The position numbers were made by a program, and so were the translations under genes. Positions 1 through 7,905 of a stretch of 24,241 nucleotides of DNA are shown here, in pieces. The stretch is from CAYYTU01 sp964474655 (GTDB taxonomy: Bacteria; Chloroflexota; Anaerolineae; B4-G1): positions 1 through 24,241 of the forward strand of contig CAYYTU010000045.1 of NCBI GenBank assembly GCA_964474655.1, read 5' to 3'. A model generated the notes under the pieces. The model searched no databases. It was not told the DNA's origin and was given only the letters and a program-made list of their open reading frames with translations. Positions within the stretch are counted from its first letter, which is position 1. Each line of letters begins with the position of its first letter.

Positions 1-925
1 ACCGACGGCAGTGACGCGGCCTTGCTGGCCAGCATTATGCGTACCGACCGGGATAGCCATCGCCGCCTGCGACCCAACAAGCCCTTGACCCGGCAGATGC
101 TGGCTCAAGTACGCCTCATCGAGAACCTCCGCCGCTCCATCCAGCGGCAGGAGAACCAGCTGCGGGCACTGGTGCTGCGCGTCTATCCTCAAGCCCTGGG
201 GTTGTTCAACGAGCTGAAGGCCCAGATCAGCCTCCAGTTCCTCATTGCCCATCCCACAGCCCAGGAAGCTCAATCCTTGAGTCTGGAACAGTTCGAGGCT
301 TTCTGCCGAGAACCTCACTACACTCGGACTGACTTGATCCCGCAGCGGTATGCCCACCTGATAGAACCGGCTCCCGAGGCTATCCTCGCCGACGCTCTGG
401 CCCATCGGGACCAGATCGCCGTCTTGGCCGAGGTGCTCCTGCTTCAGGTAAGGAAACGGAAAGTGGCAAAGCGCACATTGAAACAGCTCTTCGCACAGCA
501 CCCCGACGCTTTCATCTTCGACTCCCTACCCGGAGCTGGCGATCTCTTGGCGCCGAGCTTGTTGGTCAAGTTCGGCGATCATCGTGACCGCTTCCCCACA
601 CCCGCTAGCGTTCAGGCCCTGGCTGGGACCTGCCCGGTCACCGAATCAAGCGGGGAAAAGGAGAAGAGTTAAGTTTCGGACCGCATGCGACAAAGAGTTC
701 CGTCGTATCACACAGCAGTTTGCCCGAGCTTCATTACGGGAATCGGGTTGGGCGTCTGCCTATTGGAAAGAAGGTCGTCCGCACTGGAACTCCGACTCGC
801 ATGCCTATCGCTGTTTGGCCAACCGCTGGCTGGCCATCATCTGGAAGATATGGCAAGAGCGCGAGCCCTACGACGAAGGCTATCACTTACGACAACGGGC
901 TCTTCGCCGCCGCCCACGGTCGTAG
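1..925 (+). pseudogene. IS110-family transposase, 5'-truncated by the window edge and frameshifted
   Basis: This is the 3' part of an IS110/IS116/IS902-type transposase gene. The frame is open from base 1 and begins with TDGSDAALLA, which matches the TDxxDA motif that closes the DEDD (RuvC-like) catalytic domain of the family. A helical linker follows, then the C-terminal Transposase_20 region (LPGAGDLLAPSLL, FGDHRDRFP, SVQALAGTCPVTESSG). At about 652-659 (GGGGAAAA) the frame is lost and stops at 672. The homologous sequence continues in the next frame (GKRRRVKFRTACDKEFRR...) to a stop at 925. One extra G in the G-run would explain it. The shift lies just after the conserved SSG, which in the family contains the catalytic serine. 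I call it a pseudogene; a sequencing error or a recoding site cannot be excluded. The element's ends are not visible. Confidence 0.85.
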
Positions 926-1000
926 ACCGGGTGGCGGATATACGTTAGGTCTTTCGATATTCGCTGTCGTGCCTCAATCTGTTGTCGTGCGTCCGTCGCC

Positions 1001-2350
1001 TCACTCGACAAACGGACACAGATCCTGTGGCTCCCACCAGGGGTTGGCGTAGCCGTAGTTCTGGTTGAAGAACTGGAGGATCGTGTCATCCTCGTCCACT
1101 TCGGCAACGATAACCTCACAGCCAGCCGTGAGGCTATTGTGCTCAAGATAGGTGTTCCAAAAGGTTTCTCCCATTACGGCTACATCATGTCCCGGAGTGT
1201 CAGGAGGATGCCTGGTTTGAAGCTGGTTATAAGCCACTTGAGCATCGTTCACGCTCCCCATTAACAATTGCGTCACCACCATACGCCAGCGGGCAAAGGC
1301 GCTGAGCGTAGCCCTCTCTTCCTCTGGAGTCATCACGCCGAAGGTTTCGCCCCACTCCTCCAGTGTCTCACTTTCGATTACCGTTTCATAGCTGGCGAGG
1401 GCTGTTTCATAATCCTCTTCGAGCAATGCCCGTTCGCCATCAAGTAGAGCGTGGTAGCGATAAGTCGGAGGCGCATACACCATCTCAGTGACGGTGAAGA
1501 GACTACCAGTCCAAATCCAGGTCTCGGTATAAGGACGTTGGGGTTCCGCGCCCGCTGATCCGATGCCGCCGCTTCGCGCTTTGATCTGGCCTGGGGTGAC
1601 GGTGTAGGCCGGATAGGGCATCGTCAATTCGCCGCCCATCAATCTGACGAACTGGTCGCCGTCCCAGCCCAGGATCTGGAGCGTCTCAAAGCAGGTGTGA
1701 GCGCCGCACGACCGGACGATATAAGCCAGGTTCGTCAGACCATCCTCGGTCATATCGGCGATAGTGTGGATCAGCATCGTGGGGCCGAATTCTTCATCCT
1801 CGATGCCGTGGCGATAGAGGCGAGTGTACGTGCCCTCCTCGCAGCCGAAGACGAACAGATCGCCTGGGGGGGGAGTTACCACTTGGGCGTTGGGGTTGAT
1901 TACAGCGACGACCACTTCTGAAACCTCATCCCCGGTCAGATCGACGCTTACTACCTGTGGCACGCTTTCTTCTCCGTCCAGACCGGATCCGGCTGGAAGA
2001 GCATTCCATTCGGTCAATTGCTCCCGCAACCTCTCCATGCTACCGCCGGCGCTGAGGAACTGCCGGATTGTAGCTGGGTAGTCGGGGAAGTTGGCCGGTT
2101 CGATCAACTCGGGCGATCCGGGCGGCGGGCAGACGGCGCCCGCGGGCGTGGGGGTCGGCGAGGGGGTGGGCATAGCGGTTGGGGTAGCGGTGGCCGCCGC
2201 GGTCGGCGTCGTGGTCGGTGGCTTGGCGGTGGAGGGCGCGGTGGTCTCGCGGGGTGTTGGCGTGGACGGCGCTGAGGGGGCCAGGAAGCTGCAGGCAAGC
2301 GTCGTCAGTATCACCAATGTGCATAAGATGAGCATATCTTTCGGTTGCAT
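1001..2350 (-). CDS. Putative lipoprotein with Thr/Pro-rich linker and FG-GAP-like and TPR-like regions
   Basis: The 449-residue product starts with a hydrophobic signal sequence ending in TLAC (Cys20), an imperfect lipobox, so it is probably a lipid-anchored extracytoplasmic protein. Residues about 28-72 are a low-complexity Thr/Pro/Ala linker. Next comes a folded region with segments such as VSVDLTGDEVSEVVVAV and IADMTEDGLTNLAYIV, which resemble degenerate FG-GAP/VCBS-type repeats. A helical stretch around 300-400 (ALLDGERALLEEDYETALASYE) is TPR-like. The ATG at 2350 is preceded by a strong GGAGGAG ribosome binding site. The gene stands alone, flanked by the transposase remnant and the divergent tRNA genes. 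Its function is unknown; a surface or periplasmic binding role is a guess. Confidence 0.8.
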   Translation of the reverse strand: MQPKDMLILCTLVILTTLACSFLAPSAPSTPTPRETTAPSTAKPPTTTPTAAATATPTAMPTPSPTPTPAGAVCPPPGSPELIEPANFPDYPATIRQFLSAGGSMERLREQLTEWNALPAGSGLDGEESVPQVVSVDLTGDEVSEVVVAVINPNAQVVTPPPGDLFVFGCEEGTYTRLYRHGIEDEEFGPTMLIHTIADMTEDGLTNLAYIVRSCGAHTCFETLQILGWDGDQFVRLMGGELTMPYPAYTVTPGQIKARSGGIGSAGAEPQRPYTETWIWTGSLFTVTEMVYAPPTYRYHALLDGERALLEEDYETALASYETVIESETLEEWGETFGVMTPEEERATLSAFARWRMVVTQLLMGSVNDAQVAYNQLQTRHPPDTPGHDVAVMGETFWNTYLEHNSLTAGCEVIVAEVDEDDTILQFFNQNYGYANPWWEPQDLCPFVE

Positions 2351-2419
2351 ATCTCCTCCGATTTTGTGGTGGCTGAAACAGCGCTAGGAGTATAACACAG
2401 GGGGAGCTGCTGTCAATGC

Positions 2420-2447
2420 TTGACAAGTTCTGATAATACGTTAGAAT
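2420..2447 (+). promoter_or_regulatory. Sigma70-type promoter for the tRNA-Ala pair
   Basis: TTGACA at 2420-2425 and TAGAAT at 2442-2447 are separated by 16 bp. The predicted start lies about 8 bp before the first tRNA. No other good promoter is visible before the T-box leader, so this may also drive the leuS operon. Confidence 0.75.
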
Positions 2448-2462
2448 TACACTTAGCGCTGT

Positions 2463-2535
<73 letters not shown>

Positions 2536-2554
2536 TCATAATCTCTTTTTTCGT

Positions 2555-2627
2555 GGGCCCGTGGCACAGTTGGGAGCGCACCACAATGGCATTGTGGGGG
2601 TCGAGGGTTCGAGTCCCTCCGGGTCCA
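2555..2627 (+). tRNA. tRNA-Ala (anticodon GGC)
   Basis: This second 73-nt cloverleaf starts 19 nt after the first tRNA. The acceptor is GGGCCCG/CGGGTCC, again with G3-U70. The anticodon stem is CCACA/TGTGG with loop ATGGCAT (anticodon GGC at 2588-2590), and the T arm is GAGGG-TTCGAGT-CCCTC, with discriminator A. The D stem GCAC/GCGC has an A12-C23 mismatch where the neighbouring tRNA has U12-A23. No terminator separates it from the T-box leader, which begins about 40 nt later. Confidence 0.93.
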
Positions 2628-2664
2628 CTTTTACTTTGTCGCACCACAACTGCATGCCAAAAGC

Positions 2665-2935
2665 TGCGATCAGGAGAAGTAGGCCATCTCTGCAGCGAGT
2701 CGGGAAAGACTAGGTGGAAGCCCGACGCCGGCGTTCCGGGGAGCGCCATTTACAATTAAGAAGGCCGAACTCGCCTGGGAGCCGCGACGCTGAAAGCCAG
2801 GATCTGGCGGTAAGCGCCGCCGTTTAGCCCGCGTTAATGGGCCCAGAGCGGGAGGCATCGGGATGGGAAGATGCCTTCAATCAGGGTGGTACCGCGGAAC
2901 GTGCCCCTTCGCCCCTGAGGCGATGGGGTTTTTTG
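2665..2935 (+). promoter_or_regulatory. T-box riboswitch leader, leucine specifier (CUC)
   Basis: The canonical T-box sequence AGGGTGGTACCGCGG is at 2883-2897. Upstream, a Stem I can be drawn: CAGG (2671-2674) pairs with CCTG (2774-2777), and GGCC (2682-2685) pairs with GGCC (2763-2766). They enclose a specifier loop with AGAAGTA on the 5' side (the AGTA typical of the loop E motif) and GAACTCG on the 3' side. The codon after GAA and before a purine is CUC (2770-2772), leucine. The distal loop contains AGGTGGAAGCCC, like the conserved tRNA-elbow-binding loop. The terminator follows at 2904-2934. The leader therefore senses uncharged tRNA-Leu and fits leuS as the third gene downstream. The pairing was drawn by eye. 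Confidence 0.92.
2904..2934 (+). terminator. Terminator hairpin of the leucine T-box
   Basis: CCCCTTCGCC (2904-2913) pairs with GGCGATGGGG (2919-2928) apart from one T-T mismatch, with a 5-nt loop, followed by six T. It begins a few bases after the T-box sequence, so it competes with the antiterminator helix as expected for transcriptional T-box control. Confidence 0.9.
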
Positions 2936-2949
2936 CTTCAAGGGGGGCT

Positions 2950-3393
2950 ATGCAGATCGACGAACTGCCTCGCACGTGCGTCTCGCATCTGGTGCGGTCG
3001 GGCGATTTGAACCATCACGGGACGCTTTTCGCCGGGCGTATGTCGGAATGGGTGGTGGAGGCCGGGTTCATCGGGGCGCAGCACGCGCTGGAGATCGATC
3101 CGGCCCATCTGGTTTGCCTCAAGATTCACGGGCTGATCTTCACCAAGGGGGCCCTCAACGGCAACATCGTCGATCTGGTGGCGCGGCCGGCCTACGTGGG
3201 GCGGACGAGCATCACGGTCTACGTCGAGGCATTCATTCCGCGCCGCGATGAGGTGTCGGTTCTGGATGGATTTATCACCTTCGTCTGCGTGAAGGACGGC
3301 GAATCGGCGCCGCACGGCCTGGAGGTCGAGCGGCCCGCCGAGGGCGAAGCGTTGCGCCTGTGGGAGAAGGCCGAGCAGCTGCGCAAAGCGTGA
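2950..3393 (+). CDS. Hotdog-fold acyl-CoA thioesterase
   Basis: The 147-residue cytoplasmic protein carries NHHGTLFAGRMSEW at residues 21-34. This matches the N-H-x-G-T-(L/V)-F-(G/A)-G signature of the acyl-CoA hydrolase branch of the hotdog thioesterases (YciA/YkhA-like), which cleave acyl-CoA to free acid and CoA. The later segments IVDLVARPAYVGRTSITVYVEAF and GFITFVCVK fit the strands of the same fold. I start it at the ATG at 2950, behind AGGGGGG. An in-frame start at 2863 would lie inside the T-box leader before the terminator, so I rejected it. It is the first gene after the leucine T-box, 15 bp before the MBL-fold gene. The substrate is not predictable. Confidence 0.88.
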   Translation: MQIDELPRTCVSHLVRSGDLNHHGTLFAGRMSEWVVEAGFIGAQHALEIDPAHLVCLKIHGLIFTKGALNGNIVDLVARPAYVGRTSITVYVEAFIPRRDEVSVLDGFITFVCVKDGESAPHGLEVERPAEGEALRLWEKAEQLRKA

Positions 3394-3408
3394 GATCGGG
3401 AGGTCGCG

Positions 3409-4320
3409 ATGGAACAAGTTGAGCTGGCATCCGACGTTTACCATCTACACAGCGGCTCCAACCTGGGGCTGATCGTGCGAGATGGCAAGGGGTTGCTGAT
3501 CGACACGGGGCTGGACGACGACGCCGGGCGGCGAGCGCTGCGTATCGCCGAGGAGATGGAGGTGACGCTGGAGGCGATCTTCGTTACCCACGCCCACGCC
3601 GATCACTTCGGAGGCGCTCATTTCCTGCAGCGCCGGCTGGAGCTGCCGCTGTACGCCCCGGCGACGGAGGCCTCGATGATGGAGAGCCCGATCATCGAGC
3701 CGCTCTATCTCTTCAGCGGCGCCTCGCCGATCGGGGAGTTGCGCGGCAAGTTCACCCTGGCCGAGCCCTGCCGTGTGGATTGCATGGTGGAGCCCGGGCC
3801 GCTGACGATCGGCCCGTTCGCGCTGGAGGTGGTGCCCCTGCCCGGTCACGCGCTCAATCAGGTCGGCGTGGCGGTGAATGGCGGCGCCGGGCGCCGCGTG
3901 CTCTTCTGCGCCGACGCCGTCTTCCCGCAGGAGACGGTTCGTAAGCACAAGGTGACCTTTTGTGTGGACCTGGACGAGACGCTGGCGACGCTGGAGCGGC
4001 TGCCCGAGCTGCCCTATGATTTCTTCGCGCCCGGGCACGGGCCGGCCTACGAGGCTGGCGAGGAGATCGCGGCAGCGTGCGCGTTCAATCGGGAGCGGCT
4101 GGAGGCGGTCCGGGAGCAGGTCAGCGCCGCATTGAAGGCTCTGCTGGAGACGCCGGACCTGGTGCAAGAGGTGGCCGATCATTTCGGGCTCAGGATGACC
4201 ACGCCGACGGCCTACTTCCTTACCCGGACCACGGTGCTGGCGGCGATCTCCTCGTTGGAGGGGGCGGGGGAGGTGGAAGCGACGATGGAGGGGAACCGTC
4301 TGCTCTGGAAGCAGAGGTAA
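3409..4320 (+). CDS. Metallo-beta-lactamase-fold hydrolase
   Basis: The 303-residue protein has the MBL-fold metal-binding set: HAHADH at 61-66, His147 in PLPGHALNQVG, Asp169 in FCADAVFP, and His210 in FAPGHGPAYE. This predicts a two-metal hydrolase in the glyoxalase II/LACTB2-like part of the superfamily, cytoplasmic because it has no signal peptide. The last ~80 residues (VQEVADHFGLRMTTPTAYF...) form a helical, winged-helix-like extension seen in several members. A GGAGG ribosome binding site precedes the ATG. It lies between the thioesterase and leuS genes in the T-box operon. Thioester or other ester hydrolysis is plausible, but the substrate is unknown. Confidence 0.9.
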   Translation: MEQVELASDVYHLHSGSNLGLIVRDGKGLLIDTGLDDDAGRRALRIAEEMEVTLEAIFVTHAHADHFGGAHFLQRRLELPLYAPATEASMMESPIIEPLYLFSGASPIGELRGKFTLAEPCRVDCMVEPGPLTIGPFALEVVPLPGHALNQVGVAVNGGAGRRVLFCADAVFPQETVRKHKVTFCVDLDETLATLERLPELPYDFFAPGHGPAYEAGEEIAAACAFNRERLEAVREQVSAALKALLETPDLVQEVADHFGLRMTTPTAYFLTRTTVLAAISSLEGAGEVEATMEGNRLLWKQR

Positions 4321-4389
4321 TCAAGCTATTATTCTCGGGAATTGAAGCGCTATTTATAGATGATGGTGAGCGAAGGCAAGGAGAAGAAA

Positions 4390-6864
4390 ATGACAGAGCA
4401 ATACGTACCACAAGAGGTTGAACCCAAGTGGCAGCAGCGATGGGAGGAGGACGGGCTGTATCGCGCCGAGGTCGACCCCGACCAGCCCAAGCACTACGCC
4501 CTGACCATGCTGCCCTATCCCAGCGGCGACCTGCACATCGGGCATTGGTACGCGATGGCGCCCAGCGACGTCCGCGCCCGTTATATGCGCATGCAGGGCT
4601 ACAACGTGCTCTTCCCAATGGGCTACGACGCCTTCGGCCTGCCGGCCGAAAACGCCGCCATCCAGCGCGATATTCACCCCCACACCTGGACAATGGATAA
4701 CATCAAAAACATGCGCCGTCAATTGAAGACGATGGGTGCCATGTTCGACTGGGAGCGCGAGGCCATCTCCTGCCTACCCGATTACTACAAATGGGATCAG
4801 TGGTTCTTCCTCAAGTTTTACGAAAAGGGACTGGCCTACCGCAAGGAGGCCGCGGTCGATTTTTGCCCCCAATGCAACACCACCCTGGCCCGCGAGCAGG
4901 TCTGGGGTGAGGATCGCCACTGCGAGCGTTGCGGCACCCCGGTGGTCAAGAAGGAGCTGGAGCAGTGGTTCTGGCGCATCACCGACTACGCCGAGGAACT
5001 GCTCGACTTTTCCGACATCGACTGGCCGGAGCGCGTGGTCACCATGCAGACCAACTGGATCGGGCGCAGCGAGGGTGCCAACGTGGTCTTCTACACCGAG
5101 GACGGCGATCCGATGGAGGTCTTCACCACCCGCCCGGACACGCTCTGGGGCGCCACGTTTATGGTGCTGGCCCCGGAGCACCCGCTGGTCGACAAGGTGA
5201 CCACGCCGGAGCAGCACGAGGAGGTCGAGACCTACAAGCAGCAGGCCGCCCGCCAGACCGAAATCGAGCGCCTGGCGGCCGACAGGGAGAAGACCGGGGT
5301 CTTCACCGGCGCCTACGCCATTAACCCGGTCAACGAGGAGCGCATCCCGATCTGGGTCGCGGACTACGTGATGATGACCTACGGCACCGGCGCGATTATG
5401 GCCGTGCCGGCTCACGACGAGCGCGACTTCGCCTTCGCCCAGAAGTACGATCTGCCGATCCCGGTGGTGATCGAGCCCCCGGAATGGGACGGTGAACCGC
5501 TGGAGGAGCCCTACGCCGGCCCTGGCCCGATGGTCAACTCCGGCCCGTTCAGTGGCACGCCGGCCCACGAGGCGGTGGAGAAGGTCACGGCGTGGCTAGA
5601 GGAGCAGGGCATCGGCGAGTACGCCGTCAACTACCGCATCCGCGACTGGCTGGTCAGCCGTCAACGCTACTGGGGCGCGCCGATCCCCATCATCTACTGC
5701 GACGATTGCGGCACCGTGCCCGTGCCCTACGAGGATCTGCCGGTCGATCTGCCCGAGGACGCCGAGTTCCGGCCCACGGGTGAGAGCCCGCTGAACTACC
5801 ACGAGGGATTCCTGCACACCACCTGCCCGCAGTGCGGCGGGCCGGCCACCCGCGAGACCGACACGATGGACACCTTCGTCGATTCCTCCTGGTACCATTA
5901 TGCTTACCTGAGTCCCTACTACAGGCAAGACGAAACGATCCACGCCGACTCGGTGCCCTTCGATCCGGAGGAGGGCGAGTACTGGCTGCCGGTCGACGTC
6001 TACACCGGCGGCATCGAGCACGCCACCATGCACCTGATCTACACTCGCTTCTTCACCAAGGTGATGCGGGATATGGGGCTGGTCGATTTTGACGAGCCGA
6101 TGAAGATGCTGCGCAATCAGGGCATCATCCTGGGCGAGGACGGCGAGAAGATGTCGAAGAGCCGCGGCAACGTCGTCGCGCCAGACGAACTGGTGGAGCA
6201 GTTCGGGGCTGATACGGTGCGTGGCTACCTGATGTTCGGCTGGCGCTGGGATCAAGGCGGCCCCTGGGACCCGCAGGGCATCCACGGCGTCCACCGCTGG
6301 CTCCACCGTATCTGGCACCTGGTGCTGGACCCAAGCGAGGCGAGTGAGGCGGAAGGGATGCCCAACGACGATCAGATCGCGGATCTGCGCCGCACGACGC
6401 ATCAGACCATTCAGCAAGTCACGCAGGATATGGAGGATTTCTCCTTCAACACGAGCATTGCGCGACTGATGGAGTTCACCAACACGCTGCAGAAGGCAAA
6501 GCGGACGTCTGTGTACAGCTCGGAGGCGTGGGACGAAGCAATTGAGACGCTGCTCTTGCTGCTGGCGCCCTGCTGCCCGCACATCGCCGAGGATCTGTGG
6601 GAACGAACCGGTCGGCCCTACAGCATCCACGAGCAGGTCTGGCCCGAGTTTGATCCCGAGCTGGCGGCTGAGGAGACCATCACGCTGGTTGTGCAGGTCA
6701 ACGGCAAGCTGCGGGCGCGGATTGAGGTGCCGGCCGAGATCGACGAGAAGCGGGCCAAGGAAGTCGCTCTGGCCGACGAGAACGTCCAGCGCCACATCGA
6801 GGGCAAAGAGGTCAATCGGATGATCTATGTGCCGGGCCGTCTGGTGAACGTGGTGGCGCAGTAG
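4390..6864 (+). CDS. leuS: Leucyl-tRNA synthetase
   Basis: This class I synthetase charges tRNA-Leu with leucine in the cytoplasm. The 824-residue product has HIGH at 49-52 (YPSGDLHIGHWYAM) and KMSKS at 587-591. It has the CP1 editing-domain motifs TTRPDTLWGATF and YGTGAIMAVPAHDERDFAFA, and two zinc-knuckle-like sites: Cys159/162/178/181 and Cys437/440/479/482. The C-terminal domain ends in VPGRLVNVVAQ. The length is normal for bacterial LeuRS. I chose the ATG at 4390 because AAGGAG lies 6 nt upstream; an in-frame ATG at 4360 has no such site. It is the last gene of the thioesterase-MBL-leuS unit, 69 bp after the MBL gene. The leader at 2665-2935 reads a leucine codon, so feedback by uncharged tRNA-Leu is expected. 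A bidirectional terminator follows. Confidence 0.98.
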   Translation: MTEQYVPQEVEPKWQQRWEEDGLYRAEVDPDQPKHYALTMLPYPSGDLHIGHWYAMAPSDVRARYMRMQGYNVLFPMGYDAFGLPAENAAIQRDIHPHTWTMDNIKNMRRQLKTMGAMFDWEREAISCLPDYYKWDQWFFLKFYEKGLAYRKEAAVDFCPQCNTTLAREQVWGEDRHCERCGTPVVKKELEQWFWRITDYAEELLDFSDIDWPERVVTMQTNWIGRSEGANVVFYTEDGDPMEVFTTRPDTLWGATFMVLAPEHPLVDKVTTPEQHEEVETYKQQAARQTEIERLAADREKTGVFTGAYAINPVNEERIPIWVADYVMMTYGTGAIMAVPAHDERDFAFAQKYDLPIPVVIEPPEWDGEPLEEPYAGPGPMVNSGPFSGTPAHEAVEKVTAWLEEQGIGEYAVNYRIRDWLVSRQRYWGAPIPIIYCDDCGTVPVPYEDLPVDLPEDAEFRPTGESPLNYHEGFLHTTCPQCGGPATRETDTMDTFVDSSWYHYAYLSPYYRQDETIHADSVPFDPEEGEYWLPVDVYTGGIEHATMHLIYTRFFTKVMRDMGLVDFDEPMKMLRNQGIILGEDGEKMSKSRGNVVAPDELVEQFGADTVRGYLMFGWRWDQGGPWDPQGIHGVHRWLHRIWHLVLDPSEASEAEGMPNDDQIADLRRTTHQTIQQVTQDMEDFSFNTSIARLMEFTNTLQKAKRTSVYSSEAWDEAIETLLLLLAPCCPHIAEDLWERTGRPYSIHEQVWPEFDPELAAEETITLVVQVNGKLRARIEVPAEIDEKRAKEVALADENVQRHIEGKEVNRMIYVPGRLVNVVAQ

Positions 6865-6916
6865 TCTCTGGTGGGGATAGCGACCTCAGCTTGTCGCTCT
6901 TTACGTCACTGGAAAG

Positions 6917-6951
6917 AGAGCCCAGGGGTTTCTAAAAACCTGGGCTCTTTT
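6917..6951. terminator. Bidirectional intrinsic terminator between leuS and the UPF0316 gene
   Basis: AGAGCCCAGG (6917-6926) pairs perfectly with CCTGGGCTCT (6939-6948), followed by TTT. The 5' flank GGAAAG gives a pyrimidine tract on the minus strand. It lies between the stops of the converging genes leuS and 6972-7496. Confidence 0.85.
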
Positions 6952-6971
6952 GACGTGAGATAGGGGCTTGT

Positions 6972-7496
6972 TTATCGGCGGCATCCGTTGGGACGCCAGT
7001 ATCCCCGCTGCACCGTGCGGGTCTCGGAGACGGTGGCGATGGCTTCGCCGTCGATTGAGCGTCCAATCTCAAGCACGGCGTTCACTTCTCTACGCGGGAT
7101 GAGAACCGCGACGACGTCCACGCTTTTTTCACGCCCGTGTCCTTTCATCTCCGTGACGCCGAAGCCGGCCTCTCGGAGTGTGTCCGCCAGCGAGTGTCCC
7201 TTTTCGGCCGAGATGAATCGCACTTCGGCGAAGCCCATCGCGAGGCGTTGATCCAGCATCATCCCCACCAAGGTGCCGATGGCGTAACCGCCAGCATAGG
7301 CCAGTACGTTCCAGACATTGTTCAGGTTTGTCACCACTTTCCCGATGGCGATAACGTAGACCAGCGAGCTGATGAACCCGGCTCCCACGGCGTAGGCTTT
7401 CCGCCCCTGGACTATCATCAGCGTCGATAACGTGCTGATGGCTATGCCCAGGACGCGTAAGCCAAAGATTAGTAAGGCTTCCAGTATCAAAGTCAT
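6972..7496 (-). CDS. UPF0316 (DUF5698/DUF2179) membrane protein
   Basis: The 174-residue protein has three hydrophobic helices (about 3-28, 34-53 and 60-80) and a soluble C-terminal domain (about 88-165, FAEVRFISAEKGHSLADTLRE...GREKSVDVVAVLIPRRE). This is the arrangement of the UPF0316/DUF5698 family with a C-terminal DUF2179 domain. TLSTLMIVQGRK and LVYVIAIGKVVTNLNNVWNVLAYAGGYAIGT are characteristic stretches. The biochemical role is not known; it is an inner-membrane protein, possibly ligand sensing. The ribosome binding site before the ATG is weak (purine-rich GACGAAGAA). It stands alone, converging on leuS. The upstream region holds a large imperfect inverted repeat. Confidence 0.88.
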   Translation of the reverse strand: MTLILEALLIFGLRVLGIAISTLSTLMIVQGRKAYAVGAGFISSLVYVIAIGKVVTNLNNVWNVLAYAGGYAIGTLVGMMLDQRLAMGFAEVRFISAEKGHSLADTLREAGFGVTEMKGHGREKSVDVVAVLIPRREVNAVLEIGRSIDGEAIATVSETRTVQRGYWRPNGCRR

Positions 7497-7722
7497 TTCT
7501 TCGTCTCTTTTCGTTAGCTTGGATATACAGGAAGTCCGTCGGCAAATCTAGAAATCGCGTTATCTGACTTTGCCACTCCATATCTGGGTTTAATTTGTCA
7601 AAATAACTCAGATGTGGGGTTGGGCAAATTAAGATGCCGAATTGTGTGATCCGGGACGGACCCCCCTGATATACTTGTTTTTATGATAGGTTGGGCCTTA
7701 TTGCGTCTACCCATACACGCGA
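7497..7722. other. Intergenic region, no gene seen
   Basis: No coding frame of credible composition is visible. The region is AT-richer than its neighbours and holds an imperfect inverted repeat (7569-7632). A lone TTGACA on the minus strand (7596-7601) lacks a matching -10 box, so I cannot place a promoter for the UPF0316 gene. Confidence 0.5.
7569..7632. repeat. Imperfect inverted repeat with two alternative pairings
   Basis: TTTGCCACTCCATATCTG (7569-7586) can pair with 7609-7628 (CAGATGTGGGGTTGGGCAAA) over 18 positions, with two G-U pairs and a 2-nt bulge. A second arm, TTAATTTG (7590-7597), is an exact complement of CAAATTAA (7625-7632). The two pairings share bases 7625-7628 and so exclude each other. 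It lies about 70 bp upstream of the UPF0316 start. The role is unknown. Confidence 0.6.
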
Positions 7723-7756
7723 AAAGAGAGCCGGGACCTCTGCCCCGGCTCTCTTT
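7723..7756. terminator. Intrinsic terminator downstream of the hybrid kinase gene
   Basis: AAAGAGAGCCGGG (7723-7735) and CCCGGCTCTCTTT (7744-7756) form a perfect 13-bp stem with an 8-nt loop. Read on the minus strand, the stem ends in TTTTCG. It lies about 150 bp beyond the stop of the kinase gene (7906) and could work in both directions. Confidence 0.85.
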
Positions 7757-7905
7757 CAAAAGGAGGAGAAGAAGAGAAACCGCCCCTAACTCGACACAAA
7801 GTATACCACGACCAATGATATGTGGCTTGACGCCAACCTGACGCTTACCTGACGTTTAAAAATTGCTTAAAATTCGTCGGTATCTCCACTGGACCAGAGT
7901 CATCA

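Noticed and set aside
2863..2949. 29-codon N-terminal extension of the thioesterase
   Set aside because: It would start inside the T-box leader upstream of the terminator. The ATG at 2950 has a good ribosome binding site and fits the family length.
5596..6795. 399-codon open frame on the minus strand opposite leuS
   Set aside because: It is antisense to leuS, with no recognisable domain or ribosome binding site. Long antisense frames are expected at this GC content.
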